From positions 172,581 to 236,580 of the forward strand of contig NZ_RXMA01000006.1 of the NCBI RefSeq assembly GCF_003966125.1: a stretch of DNA of 64,000 bases. The letters run 5' to 3'. Positions 1-9,540 of the stretch are shown here, in pieces; positions within the stretch are counted from its first letter, which is position 1, and each line of letters opens with the position of its first letter. Made by a program: the position numbers and the translations under genes. The notes under the pieces were generated by a model, which made no database searches, was not told the DNA's origin, and saw nothing but the letters and a program-made list of their open reading frames with translations. The stretch is from Azospirillum griseum (GTDB lineage: Bacteria; Pseudomonadota; Alphaproteobacteria; Azospirillales; Azospirillaceae).

Positions 1-226
1 TCTGAGCGTTCATAGGAATACACAGGCTTTGTGGCGCTGTGTCCTATATAAATATGCATTCTGATAAATCATCTTTCGCACAATTAGAACCTCCAGCGAA
101 TCCGCTGGGGGTTGTCTTTATGCGTTACAGGATGCGAGCGATCCATTTGCGGGGTTCAACACCGTCGGGTTGCCCTGGATCAGTCCGAGAGCAAGCGGCT
201 TACCATGGCTCCAGGGCAACATTCGA
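1..226. other. Intergenic, no gene seen
   Basis: I see no convincing gene here. Positions 12-47 can fold into an imperfect hairpin (ACACAG at 20-25 pairs with CTGTGT at 37-42, extended by ATAGG/CCTAT with an AAT bulge). The stretch 45-95 is clearly more AT-rich than the rest of the window. A short stem, CCAGCG at 94-99 with CGCTGG at 104-109, is followed by a T-containing tract and could end transcripts entering from the left. Nothing more can be said because the left neighbour lies outside the window. Confidence 0.4.
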
Positions 227-1180
227 TCAGTCTTCAACAGGCTCCACATCCACGCTGACGCTCAGGCCGTGACCGGCCCCGCCGACCAGGATGCCACGCG
301 CCGGGCTGACGTCGTCGTAATCGCGACCCCAGGCTATGGTGATGAAATCGCGGTTGGCCACGCAGGCGTTGGTCGGGCACACATCCAACCACCCCGCCGC
401 CCCGCACCAGACCGAGGCCCAGGCGTGGCTGACATCCGCTCCGACCAGCCGCTCACGCCCCGGCGGGGGGAGGGTGCGCAGATAGCCGGAGACGTAGCGG
501 GCGGGCAGGCCAACGGCGCGGAAACAGCCGATGATGACGTGGGCAAAGTCCTGGCACACGCCGCGCCGGTTGCGCATCACCTCGGCAATCGGGGTGGCGA
601 CCGTGGTGGCGGTGGGATCAAAGGCGAATTCGCGGTTGATCCGGGTCATCAGGTCGATGGCGGCAACAGCCACCGGACGGCCCGGCGTGAAGGAGACGCG
701 GGCATAGTCCAACAGCGTTGGGCTGGATGCGATCAGTGCGCTGTCGAAGCAATATTGCGTGATCTCCGCCCCATCATCCGGCCCGGACAGAGCGCGCAGG
801 CCGTCGCGCACCAGTTCCCACGGCGCGGTGGCCGTCGGATCCAGAGGCGGTCTGTCGAACACCTCCACCTCGCTTTCGGCAATGACGGTGAAGCTGCGAT
901 GCGGCTCCTGCACCGCCACATAGGTGACGGTGTTGCCGAAATAATCCACGCGGTCGCTGCGCACGGCGGGCACCGGCTCCACCGTCAATTGGCTGCGGCG
1001 GACATGCTGGCGCGGGTGCGGGCGCGCGGTCAGATGCAGCAGGTGGTGGGACACCGGCACATCCTCGCCGTAATCATAGGCCGTGGCGTGGCGCACGCGG
1101 TAGCGCAGCGACTCCGGCGTGGCGGAGGCCAACGGAGTCGGCGAGTCGGCGTTGGTGTCAGGCTGATCGGGCAAAGGCAT
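227..1180 (-). CDS. Transglutaminase-like cysteine peptidase family protein
   Basis: A 317-residue cytoplasmic protein of the bacterial transglutaminase-like family. An N-terminal beta-rich Bact_transglu_N region (about residues 25-110) precedes the papain-like transglutaminase core. The catalytic triad is visible: Cys209 in GVCQDFAH, His252 in SHAW and Asp266 in WLDVCPTN. Family members are thought to cleave or transfer amide/isopeptide bonds, but no substrate is known. No signal peptide is seen. The ATG at 1180 lies 23 bp inside the end of the upstream ATP-grasp/alpha-E gene, so the two are probably translationally coupled. This pairing, together with the DUF2126 protein further upstream, is a recurrent gene set that comparative genomics has linked to synthesis or turnover of an unknown peptide. 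Family assignment is secure; the role is inference. Confidence 0.9.
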   Translation of the reverse strand: MPLPDQPDTNADSPTPLASATPESLRYRVRHATAYDYGEDVPVSHHLLHLTARPHPRQHVRRSQLTVEPVPAVRSDRVDYFGNTVTYVAVQEPHRSFTVIAESEVEVFDRPPLDPTATAPWELVRDGLRALSGPDDGAEITQYCFDSALIASSPTLLDYARVSFTPGRPVAVAAIDLMTRINREFAFDPTATTVATPIAEVMRNRRGVCQDFAHVIIGCFRAVGLPARYVSGYLRTLPPPGRERLVGADVSHAWASVWCGAAGWLDVCPTNACVANRDFITIAWGRDYDDVSPARGILVGGAGHGLSVSVDVEPVED

Positions 1181-3704
1181 GGCTGAAATACGCGTGTGCG
1201 AGGAAATTGGACACGTCGGGCAGGGTCATCGCCAGGGTGTCGAGCGTGGTGTGCAGCGCCTCGCTGGTGCGCAGGGACGCGCTCTTGCGCAGAACGCTGC
1301 GCCCGGCGGCAACAATGGCGAGCGCGCCGCCGGTCGGGTCGCTGGTGCTGCCGGCACCCAGATTGGGCAGGGCGGAGATGTGGCGCTCCAGCGCGGCCAA
1401 TTGGAAGGCCAGCGCGCGCGGGTTGGTCTCGTCCGCCAACAGCAGTTCCAACACCGGGGTGCGCTGGACGCTGGTGAGATAACGCGACCGGTAGGTCATG
1501 ACGCTCTCCCCCAGCTCCAGCAGAACCGACAGCGTGGCGGATTGAACCGACTCGTCCTGCCGGTCCAGTTCGGCGATGCGGACACCGCGCATGATCCAGA
1601 CGATGTGCAGCGCCCGTTCGATCCGGCGGCCGACGTCCAGGAAGCGCCAGCCCGGCCCGCGCGTCATGCTTTCCTGTTCCAACCCGGCAATGGCCGCAAG
1701 GCTGGTCATCAGATCATCCATGCGCAGCAGCAGGGCGGCGGCGTCCAGCCGTTGCTTGGGCGGCAGGCTCTGGCGGTCGATGGTGGACACCACACGCCAC
1801 ATGTCCATCGACAGGCGGTCGCGCACCGAATAGGCGCTGCGGTGCAGACGGACCACCTGGGACCGCAGGCTGTTGGGATGGTCGGGATCGACCACGGCGG
1901 AATAGAGAGCGTCCCGCAGACCGCGCCCACCGTTCGCGTCGACCCGCGCCATGTCCTGCGGGATCATCCCCGCAGCGGCCAGCAAATGGAGCAGGCAGCG
2001 CAACTGTGCCGAGGCCCCCGGCGTGTTGCCGTCGGTCAGTCGGCTCTGGGTGGCACGCAGCAACCGCACCGCTCCTTCCGAGCGTTCGGCGTAGCGGCCC
2101 AGCCAGAACAGCCCGTCGGCCACCCGGCTTGGCAGATCGTTGGCGGCCGGGCGGGCCACCACCGGTGTCGGTTCGGTCGCCAACGCCGCGCGCGGTTGGG
2201 AGGGGGCGACCTCCGACCGGCGGGCCGACAACACCCAGGTGTCCTTGCTGCCGCCGCCGCGCTGCATCGACACCACCAGACGGCCCGGTTCGCTGGACAC
2301 GCGGGTCAGGCCGCCGGGCAGCACGGTGTAACCGCCGCTGGGCGTGGCGCACAGGAAAACGCGCAGCACCAGGGGGCGCGGTTGCAGCTTGCCATCCTGC
2401 CAGACCGGGGCGGTGGACAGCGCCATCTGTTCCTGCGCCACATAATACCAGGGGCGGCGCTTGATCTTTTCGACCAGCGTCGTGCGTTCCGCCGAGGACA
2501 GCGACGCGCCGAAAATCGGCTCGAACCCCAAGGCCGGGAAGGCGGGCTTGATGACCAGACCGGGCAGATGGTCGATGACATAGGCCCGCTCGGCGTCGTT
2601 GCCGCACCACCAGCTTGCCACGCTGGGCAGGCGCAGCTCCTCGCCCAGCAGATGGCGGCACAAGGTGGGGAGCGACGATTTCATCGCCATGGATTCCATC
2701 AGGCCGGAACCCATCGCGTTGGCCATCACCACATTGCCCGCGCGCACCGCCTCGATCAAACCGGCCACACCGAGCGAGCTGTCGGAGCGCAACTCCAGCG
2801 GATCGGCGAAATCGGCGTCGAGCCGCCGCAGGATCACATCGACCCGCTCCAACCCCGACAGGGTCTTCAGGAACACCTGACGGTCGCGCACCGTCAGATC
2901 CGCCCCCTCCACCAGCGTGATGCCAAGGTAGCGGGCGATGTAGACATGTTCGAAATAGGTTTCGTTGTAGGGGCCGGGCGTCAGCAGCACCACGCGCGGG
3001 CGTTCCTGACGCGGGCTGAGCGACAGCAGGGTTTCCTTGAAGGTGTCAAAGAAGGGGGCCAGCCGCTCCACCTGGCAATGACGGAAGCTGTCTGGCAGCA
3101 CTTTCGCCATCACCGCGCGGTTTTCCAGCGCGTAGCCGCTGCCGCTGGGGGCCTGCGTCCGGTCCGACAGCACCCACCACCGGCCATCGGGCGCGCGGGC
3201 CAGATCGGCGGCGTAGTAATGCAGATGCACGTCGTTCGGCACGCGGATGCCGTGGACGGCGCGCCGGAATCCCGGATCGGCGTGGATCACGGCGGGCGGC
3301 AAACGGCCGTAGCGGGTCAGCGTTTGCGGCCCGTAGAGGTCGGTCAGAATGGCGTTGAGCAGGGACGCGCGCTGTATCAGCCCGGATTCGATGGCCTTCC
3401 ATTCGTGGGCGGGCAGCAGCAGGGGCATCATGTCGAGCGGCCAGGGCCGCTCCATCCCGTTCGGGTCGCCGTAAATGTTGTAGGTGACGCCGTTCTGGTG
3501 CAGCAGCCGCCGCGCCTCTTCCCACCGCACCGCCATCTGTTCGGCGTCCAGCGGGCCCAGCGTGCTCATGAAATTTTGCCAGTGCGGGCGCAAGCGGCCC
3601 TGGCCCGTCACCATCTCGTCATAGACATGACCGGAGCCATAGCCGATGGCGTCGGCCTCACCGAACAGGGATCCCTGAGCGAACGGCACCGGTTGCGTCC
3701 CCAT
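1158..3704 (-). CDS. Circularly permuted ATP-grasp / alpha-E domain protein
   Basis: An 848-residue two-domain protein. The N-terminal part (about 1-500) is a circularly permuted ATP-grasp ligase with typical segments such as GVTYNIYGDPNGMERPW near residue 80. The C-terminal part from about 525 is the helical alpha-E domain, beginning around DGLFWLGRYAERSEGA. ATP-grasp enzymes form amide bonds through acyl-phosphate intermediates; this subfamily occurs with transglutaminases and DUF2126 amidoligases and has no demonstrated product. The start at 3704 (MGTQPVPF) is chosen because the longer reading frame would run back through the upstream gene's terminator. The ribosome binding site is weak, so the start is uncertain. 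The 3' end overlaps the transglutaminase gene by 23 bp. Confidence 0.88.
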   Translation of the reverse strand: MGTQPVPFAQGSLFGEADAIGYGSGHVYDEMVTGQGRLRPHWQNFMSTLGPLDAEQMAVRWEEARRLLHQNGVTYNIYGDPNGMERPWPLDMMPLLLPAHEWKAIESGLIQRASLLNAILTDLYGPQTLTRYGRLPPAVIHADPGFRRAVHGIRVPNDVHLHYYAADLARAPDGRWWVLSDRTQAPSGSGYALENRAVMAKVLPDSFRHCQVERLAPFFDTFKETLLSLSPRQERPRVVLLTPGPYNETYFEHVYIARYLGITLVEGADLTVRDRQVFLKTLSGLERVDVILRRLDADFADPLELRSDSSLGVAGLIEAVRAGNVVMANAMGSGLMESMAMKSSLPTLCRHLLGEELRLPSVASWWCGNDAERAYVIDHLPGLVIKPAFPALGFEPIFGASLSSAERTTLVEKIKRRPWYYVAQEQMALSTAPVWQDGKLQPRPLVLRVFLCATPSGGYTVLPGGLTRVSSEPGRLVVSMQRGGGSKDTWVLSARRSEVAPSQPRAALATEPTPVVARPAANDLPSRVADGLFWLGRYAERSEGAVRLLRATQSRLTDGNTPGASAQLRCLLHLLAAAGMIPQDMARVDANGGRGLRDALYSAVVDPDHPNSLRSQVVRLHRSAYSVRDRLSMDMWRVVSTIDRQSLPPKQRLDAAALLLRMDDLMTSLAAIAGLEQESMTRGPGWRFLDVGRRIERALHIVWIMRGVRIAELDRQDESVQSATLSVLLELGESVMTYRSRYLTSVQRTPVLELLLADETNPRALAFQLAALERHISALPNLGAGSTSDPTGGALAIVAAGRSVLRKSASLRTSEALHTTLDTLAMTLPDVSNFLAHAYFSHAFARSA

Positions 3705-3765
3705 CAAGGGGGACTGGGTCGATGCGGCGGGGGGCTGATCGGGCTGGGACAAGGTCTTATGAGGT

Positions 3766-3790
3766 GTGTTGCCTAGGAACAGAGCAACAC
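3766..3790. promoter_or_regulatory. Inverted repeat upstream of ATP-grasp gene
   Basis: GTGTTGC (3766-3772) and GCAACAC (3784-3790) form a perfect 7-bp dyad with an 11-bp centre, 62 bp upstream of the chosen start of the ATP-grasp/alpha-E gene. The position suits an operator, but no regulator is known, so this is only a candidate. Confidence 0.3.
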
Positions 3791-3883
3791 TGTGAACGTC
3801 CCCGCCCCGCGATGCAAGGTTGGCGACACCAAAAGCTGCGAATGCGCACGTGATCTCCGACCAAAAATGATCGTGCCGCAAAC

Positions 3884-3922
3884 AAACAGGGGGTGCGCCC
3901 GGCATCGGCGCACCCCCTGTTT
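3884..3922 (-). terminator. Rho-independent terminator of the dihaem cytochrome gene
   Basis: A perfect 15-bp stem (3884-3898 with 3908-3922, loop 3899-3907) is GC-rich at its base. On the minus strand it is followed by a T-containing run, TGTTTGTTTG. It lies 22 bp past the stop codon of the cytochrome gene and separates it from the ATP-grasp gene. Confidence 0.8.
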
Positions 3923-3943
3923 CACCCCACGGAAAAAGACCGG

Positions 3944-5944
3944 TTACAAGGTCTTCAGATATTCCAGAAGCTGCCAACGCTGGCTGTCGGTCAGCGTGGC
4001 CCCATACTCGTGACCGGTGTTGCGGTTGCCCGGCTTGCTGGTGTCGAACACAAAGTTGTTGTCCGCCGCGCGGGTGTCCACGCCCACCTTGACCGGATCG
4101 ATGCCGATGGTCCCCATCTTGAAGGTCGGCGACCGTTCGGCCACCGGCAGCATCAGTTCATAGAGATTCGGCACCGAACCGTTGTGCATGTAGGGCGCGG
4201 TCGCCCACACGCCATCGAGCGGACGGGCCTTGTAGGCCAGCAGCGTCTTGATGGTGGTGGCGAGGCTCTCCGCCGCCTTCGCCGTCGCCTCGGCCTTGCT
4301 GGTCGAGGTGGTGTCGGCCTCCTTGGCGGTGGCCACCGTCTTGGCGGCCCCGCTCAGGATGGTGGCGAGCTTCTTGTGATCCTCGGTGGCCGGGGCACCG
4401 GCCGTGACCAGCGGCTTGGTGCTCAGTGTCTTCTTGCTGCCGCTGGCGGCCTTCTTGTCCGACCATGTGTTCGACGCCCAGGGGGCCGGAGCGTCGTCGC
4501 CCAGCAGCAGGTCGCCGATCAGTTCGGGGTTCTTGGCGATGTCGCCGAGTACGGCACCGATGACCGCGTTCGACAGCAGGGTCGCGGCCAGATCGGGGTT
4601 CTTCAGCGGGGTCCCGCCCAGCAGCTTCGGCGGCATTGCGACTCCGGCGATGGCCCCGGTGTCGGATTGGCGGCACAGCGCGTCCACCGCCATCTTGGGA
4701 TCGGCGGCGTAATTCACCGTGATCATCTTGGCCGCGACCGCCGCGTCCACGCCCTTGGCGCAGATCATGCCAAAGGCGGCGAGGACCGCGCTGGGGTCAT
4801 CCGGCTTGGCCCAATTGAACAGCGGGACCATGGTGATCGGCGCGGTGGTGTAGGTCATGTCGCGCGGCAGCACCGCGTGGCAGCTCTCGCAATTCTGCTT
4901 GTAGAGATCCTGGCCGGCCGCCGCCTTCACGATGTCGATGTTGCCCGCGATGCTGTCCGGCCACACCGGCGAGCGCAGCTTGCGAAGCTGGTTTTCCATC
5001 GCCACCAGATTCTGACCGCGCACCGTCGAATCGTAATAGTAATGGCCGCTGTCCTTGGGCGGCTTCAGCGCGATCTTGCCGAACACGCCCAGCACCTCGC
5101 CCGCGTTGCGGCCCAGCGCTTCGAACGAATTCTTGTTGTCGAGCAGGCCGTTCCACTGAACCTTGGGTTGGTGCGGCGCGTCCCACAGATAGGGGTAGCT
5201 GACCGGGGCGTTGGGCGCGCGGTTGTTCTTGGGGATGTTGAGGTCGATCACCGACACGCGGTTGAAGATCATGCCGAACGCGTCGGTGCGCATCGGCCCC
5301 CACGGGGTGTCGGGCGTGCTTTGCGCCACAAAGGTCGCAAAGGATTTGTCGAACGCCTTCAACTGGTTGTAGAGGGCGATCTTCTTGGTGTCGATGGCGG
5401 TGGGGCCAAGCACCTTGGCGGCGAACGCCTCGAACGCGGCGTTGTCGGTGACGGTGGTGTGCACCGCCACGCTCAGACCGCTGATGAAGCCATAGAGGTC
5501 GCCGGTGGTGACGGCACCATCCACCCGCAGGGTCTTGCCGTTCACCCGCACATCGCCGGTGTGGCAGGCCGCGCAGGTCATGCCGATCCATTCGGTCTTG
5601 TCCGGATCGGTGTCCTTGACGAAGCCGAGCGGCAGCAGGTCCGGGTTCCACTTGCTGGGGCTGCCCGCCGTGTAGCCGTAACGCGGAACGCTTTTGACGA
5701 AGGGTTCCTTGGTCTGCGGATCCTGCAAGGCCATGAACCAGTCATAGCGCATGATCTGCGAGCCTTGCGTGGTGTTGTAATACCACTGGCGCGCGTCCTG
5801 CGTCCAATTCTGGTCCAGATACCAGACGCCATCGATTTGCGTCGGCGGCTTCACCGGGACCGGGCGCGGCGGTTGCGGCTGCTCCGCGCAGGCGCTGACC
5901 AGCAGGCTGCCCAGCGCGGCGGCGGCGAGAAGTTTGGCTTTCAT
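3944..5944 (-). CDS. Dihaem c-type cytochrome lipoprotein, RoxA/cytochrome c peroxidase-like
   Basis: A 666-residue exported protein. The N-terminus is a lipoprotein signal with lipobox LVSAC (Cys19), so the mature protein is probably tethered in the periplasm or to the outer membrane. Two haem c attachment motifs are present: CAACH at 124-128 and CESCH at 352-356. Length and haem spacing fit the large di-haem cytochrome c peroxidase-like family that also contains the rubber oxygenase RoxA, rather than the roughly 330-residue classical peroxidase. A low-complexity Ala/Lys/Thr/Ser-rich segment (about 495-573) precedes the conserved MHNGSVPNLYEL stretch. The ATG at 5944 is the first giving a signal peptide. 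It is read in the same direction as its neighbours but bounded by its own terminator. Substrate unknown: peroxidase, oxygenase and electron carrier are all possible. Confidence 0.85.
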   Translation of the reverse strand: MKAKLLAAAALGSLLVSACAEQPQPPRPVPVKPPTQIDGVWYLDQNWTQDARQWYYNTTQGSQIMRYDWFMALQDPQTKEPFVKSVPRYGYTAGSPSKWNPDLLPLGFVKDTDPDKTEWIGMTCAACHTGDVRVNGKTLRVDGAVTTGDLYGFISGLSVAVHTTVTDNAAFEAFAAKVLGPTAIDTKKIALYNQLKAFDKSFATFVAQSTPDTPWGPMRTDAFGMIFNRVSVIDLNIPKNNRAPNAPVSYPYLWDAPHQPKVQWNGLLDNKNSFEALGRNAGEVLGVFGKIALKPPKDSGHYYYDSTVRGQNLVAMENQLRKLRSPVWPDSIAGNIDIVKAAAGQDLYKQNCESCHAVLPRDMTYTTAPITMVPLFNWAKPDDPSAVLAAFGMICAKGVDAAVAAKMITVNYAADPKMAVDALCRQSDTGAIAGVAMPPKLLGGTPLKNPDLAATLLSNAVIGAVLGDIAKNPELIGDLLLGDDAPAPWASNTWSDKKAASGSKKTLSTKPLVTAGAPATEDHKKLATILSGAAKTVATAKEADTTSTSKAEATAKAAESLATTIKTLLAYKARPLDGVWATAPYMHNGSVPNLYELMLPVAERSPTFKMGTIGIDPVKVGVDTRAADNNFVFDTSKPGNRNTGHEYGATLTDSQRWQLLEYLKTL

Positions 5945-6183
5945 CCCTGTTGTTTCCCCCAAGCAGGTTGATGGCGTGTCGCCTTCCAGGCTTGAGGGTA
6001 GGATTGATAATCGCGATGCGCGTAGTTCTAATGTGGATTTGATCGCAAAAAGACGCGTTTTCATACAAGGGCAGGGGATAGGCATGACCTTCCGGCTTGC
6101 TTTCTCCCGCCTCGGTGGATGGTTGTTGGCACGCGTAGGGGCCAGCAAGGCCACCCACGCGCGACTCACCCCCGTGACGTTCC

Positions 6184-9100
6184 TCAGCCCCGGCGCAGAT
6201 CCAGGGTCATCGGGAATTGCGGGTTGCGCTCCTCCTGCGGCGTGTCCATCGGTCCCGGCGTGTGGCCAAAGGGGAAGAAGCGGGCCAGACGCCGCCCTTC
6301 CGCCTCGTTGGCGTTGACCGGGAAGGTTTCGTAATTGCGCCCGCCCGGATGCATGACGTGATAGGTGCAGCCGCCGATCGACCGGCCCGCCCAACTGTCG
6401 ACGATGTCAAAGACAAGCGGGGTGTGAACCGGAATGGTCGGGTGCAGGCAGGACGGCGGTTGCCAGGCCCGGTAACGGACACCGCCGACGAACTCGCCCT
6501 CGGTCCCGGTCGGGATCAGGGGCACGCGGCGGCCGTTGCAGGTGATGGCGTAACGGGCGTCGATCAGGCCGCTGACGCGCACCTGCACCCGCTCCACCGA
6601 ACTGTCGACATAGCGGACGGTCCCGCCGCCGCCCGGCTCCTCGCCCAGGACGTGCCAGGGTTCCAGCGCCATGCGCAGTTCCAGGCTGATCCCGCGCTGG
6701 TTGACCTGCCCATAGACCGGGAAGCGGAAGTTGAGATGCGGGGCGAACCAGGAATCCTGGAACGGATAGCCATGGTCGCGCAAATCCTGCAACACGTCGG
6801 CCAAATCCTGCTGCACGAAATGGGGCAGCATGAAACGGTCGTGCAGTTCATTGCCCCAGCGCACCAGCCGCCCCTTGTAGGGCGTCTTCCAGAAACGCGC
6901 GACCAGCGCCCGCATCAGAAGCTGTTGCGTCAGGCTCATTTCCGCGTGCGGCGGCATTTCAAAGGCGCGGAACTCCACCAGGCCCAGACGCCCGGTGGAG
7001 CTGTCGGGCGAATAGAGCTTGTCGATGCAGAATTCGGCGCGGTGGGTGTTGCCCTGCACGTCCACCAACAGGTTGCGCAGGATGCGGTCGATCATCCAGG
7101 GCGGGCATTGGCCGTAGGTGCCAAGCTGCTGGTCGATCTGGTTGAAGGCGATCTCCAGCTCGTAAAGCTGGTCGTCGCGCGCCTCGTCCACGCGCGGGGC
7201 TTGGCTGGTCGGGCCGATGAACATGCCCGAGAAGACATAGGACAGCGCCGGGTGGTTCTGCCAATAGGTGATGAGGCTGCGCAGCAGATCCGGGCGGCGC
7301 AGGAAGGGGCTGTCCGCCGCCGTTGCCCCGCCCATCACCACATGGTTGCCGCCGCCGGTCCCGGAATGGCGGCCGTCGATCATGAATTTTTCGGCACACA
7401 GGCGCGATTGCCGAGCGTCTTCGTACAGATCGATGGTGTTGCGGACCAGCTCATCCCAGCTGTGGGCCGGGTGGATGTTCACCTCGATCACGCCCGGATC
7501 GGGGGTGACGGCCAGCGAGTTGAGACGCGGATCCTTCGGCGGCTGGTAGCCTTCGATCACCACCGGCATATCGAGTTCGACGGCGGTCGCCTCGATCTCC
7601 GCCAGCATGGCGATGTAGTCTTCCAGCGTGCTCATCGGCGGCATGAACAGGTGCAGGCGGCCGTTGCGCGCCTCGCAAGTCAGCGCGGTGCGGACAACCC
7701 ACCAAGCCGATTTCCCTTCTTCCGGAATGTCGGCGCGGACCTCGGCCATCACGCGCTGGCGCTGCGCCTCGCGGGCTTCGCCGTGCACACCCCGGTTGGA
7801 GTCGCGCGGGGCGCGGCGGCTGTCCTGGCTGCGCTGGAGCGGGTGCGGGGGCAGGGGATCCCGCGCCTCGAACGGGTCGGTTTCCCAGGCATAGGGATAA
7901 TCGCTCTTCGACACCCAGGGCAGGGACCCCAGCGGCAGACGGTAGCCGACCGGGCTGTCGCCGGGGATCAGCACCAGCTTTTCCTGACGCAGCGGCCAGG
8001 TGCTGGACAGCCACACCGGCCCTTTCTGGGTCATGCGACGGTTGATCGGCATGGCGAAGCCGACCGGCTCGTTCAGGCCCTTGGTGAAGACACGGGCCAG
8101 ACGCGCCCGCTCCTCCTTGTCGTCCAGCTTGCTTTCCAGCGGATCGACGTTGACCGGCAGCTTGGCTTCCTTGCTCAGGTAGTACCAGGAATCCTCATAG
8201 GCGGCGAGCACGACCGTGGGATCGACGCCCAACCGCTTGGCCAGCGTCACCAGGAACACGCCCGCGTCCTGCGCGGTGTGACCGTAATCGACGTTCTCGC
8301 GCGCCAGCAGGTCGGTGTTGGCCCACAGCGCTTCGCCGTCGCGCCGCCAATAGACGGTCATCGCCCAGCGCGGCAGCGATTCGCCCGGATACCATTTGCC
8401 CTGGCCGAAATGCAGCAGGCCGCCGGGGGCAAAGCGGTTCATCATGCGGTGGACCAGATCGGCGGCCAGACGGCGCTTGTTCGGGCCGACGGCTGCGGTG
8501 TTCCACTCCGCCCCCTCCATGTCGTCGATCGACACGAAGGTCGGTTCGCCGCCCATGGTCAGGCGGACGTCGCCCGCCTTCAAATCCTCGTCCACACGGT
8601 GGCCGAGGGCTTCGATGGTTGACCATTGTTGCGGGGTGTAGGGTTTGGTGACGCGCGGCGCTTCGTAAATCCGCGTCACCGACATTTCGTGATCGAATTC
8701 CACCTCCGCCTCATCGACAAGGCCGGAGATGGGGGCGGCGGATGACGCGTCGGGCGTGCAGGCAAGCGGGATGTGGCCTTCGCCCGCCAGCAGGCCGGAG
8801 GTGGGATCCAGCCCGACCCAACCGGCACCGGGCAGGAAGACTTCGGTCCAGGCGTGCAGGTCGGTGAAGTCGGTTTCGGTTCCCGATGGCCCGTCCAACG
8901 CCTTCTGGTCGGCGGTGAGCTGGATGAGGTAGCCGGAGACAAACCGCGCGGCCAAGCCCATATGGCGGAGAATCTGGACCAGCAGCCACGCCGAATCGCG
9001 ACAGGAGCCGGTGCGCTTGGTCAGCGTTTCCTCGCAGGTCTGAATCCCCGGTTCCATCCGGATGACGTAACCGATGTCCTGCTGAAGCCGTTGGTTGACC

Positions 9101-9540
9101 GCGATGATGAAATCAATCGTCGCGGCCTTTTCGCGCGGGATGCTGGCGATGTAGGCCGCCAGCGCCGGTTCGACCGGTTCGGTTTCCAGATAGGGGCGCA
9201 ACTCCTTCTTCAACCAATCTTCGTATTCGAAGGGGAAGAAGGTCGCCTTTTCCTCCAAAAAGAAATCGAACGGGTTGATCGAGGCGATTTCCGCGACCAG
9301 ATCAACCTCGACGATGAATTCGCGGGTCTTTTCCGGGAAGACGAAGCGGGCCTGATAGTTGGATTGCGGATCCTGCTGCCAGTTCAGGAAATGCTGTTTG
9401 GGCGTGACCCGCAACGAGTAGCTGAGAATGGGCGTCCGACAATGCGGCGCGGGGCGGAGGCGAACGATCTGTGGACCGAGAGAGACCAGCCGGTCGTAAC
9501 GGTAAATGGTCTTGTGGTTCAACGCGACGTGGATCGCCAT
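6184..9540 (-). CDS. Transglutaminase-like domain fused to DUF2126 putative amidoligase
   Basis: A 1118-residue fusion. Residues 1-260 form a transglutaminase-like module with N-terminal beta domain and triad Cys180 (GSCRDSAW), His229 (DLHAW) and Asp245 (LDPTS). From about residue 330 to the end lies the DUF2126 region, which Pfam describes as a putative amidoligase. One polypeptide therefore appears to carry an amide-bond-forming and an amide-bond-cleaving or transferring unit. No signal peptide or membrane segment is seen. The ATG at 9540 has a good Shine-Dalgarno sequence (GAGGTGGGG). It is the presumed first gene of the minus-strand island that continues with the cytochrome, ATP-grasp/alpha-E and second transglutaminase genes. 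The in vivo substrate is unknown. Confidence 0.9.
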   Translation of the reverse strand: MAIHVALNHKTIYRYDRLVSLGPQIVRLRPAPHCRTPILSYSLRVTPKQHFLNWQQDPQSNYQARFVFPEKTREFIVEVDLVAEIASINPFDFFLEEKATFFPFEYEDWLKKELRPYLETEPVEPALAAYIASIPREKAATIDFIIAVNQRLQQDIGYVIRMEPGIQTCEETLTKRTGSCRDSAWLLVQILRHMGLAARFVSGYLIQLTADQKALDGPSGTETDFTDLHAWTEVFLPGAGWVGLDPTSGLLAGEGHIPLACTPDASSAAPISGLVDEAEVEFDHEMSVTRIYEAPRVTKPYTPQQWSTIEALGHRVDEDLKAGDVRLTMGGEPTFVSIDDMEGAEWNTAAVGPNKRRLAADLVHRMMNRFAPGGLLHFGQGKWYPGESLPRWAMTVYWRRDGEALWANTDLLARENVDYGHTAQDAGVFLVTLAKRLGVDPTVVLAAYEDSWYYLSKEAKLPVNVDPLESKLDDKEERARLARVFTKGLNEPVGFAMPINRRMTQKGPVWLSSTWPLRQEKLVLIPGDSPVGYRLPLGSLPWVSKSDYPYAWETDPFEARDPLPPHPLQRSQDSRRAPRDSNRGVHGEAREAQRQRVMAEVRADIPEEGKSAWWVVRTALTCEARNGRLHLFMPPMSTLEDYIAMLAEIEATAVELDMPVVIEGYQPPKDPRLNSLAVTPDPGVIEVNIHPAHSWDELVRNTIDLYEDARQSRLCAEKFMIDGRHSGTGGGNHVVMGGATAADSPFLRRPDLLRSLITYWQNHPALSYVFSGMFIGPTSQAPRVDEARDDQLYELEIAFNQIDQQLGTYGQCPPWMIDRILRNLLVDVQGNTHRAEFCIDKLYSPDSSTGRLGLVEFRAFEMPPHAEMSLTQQLLMRALVARFWKTPYKGRLVRWGNELHDRFMLPHFVQQDLADVLQDLRDHGYPFQDSWFAPHLNFRFPVYGQVNQRGISLELRMALEPWHVLGEEPGGGGTVRYVDSSVERVQVRVSGLIDARYAITCNGRRVPLIPTGTEGEFVGGVRYRAWQPPSCLHPTIPVHTPLVFDIVDSWAGRSIGGCTYHVMHPGGRNYETFPVNANEAEGRRLARFFPFGHTPGPMDTPQEERNPQFPMTLDLRRG

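Noticed and set aside
1179..3776. Plus-strand 865-codon frame opposite the ATP-grasp/alpha-E gene
   Set aside because: Low-complexity Gln/Gly/His/Arg translation without motifs; a mirror of the real gene's codon bias.
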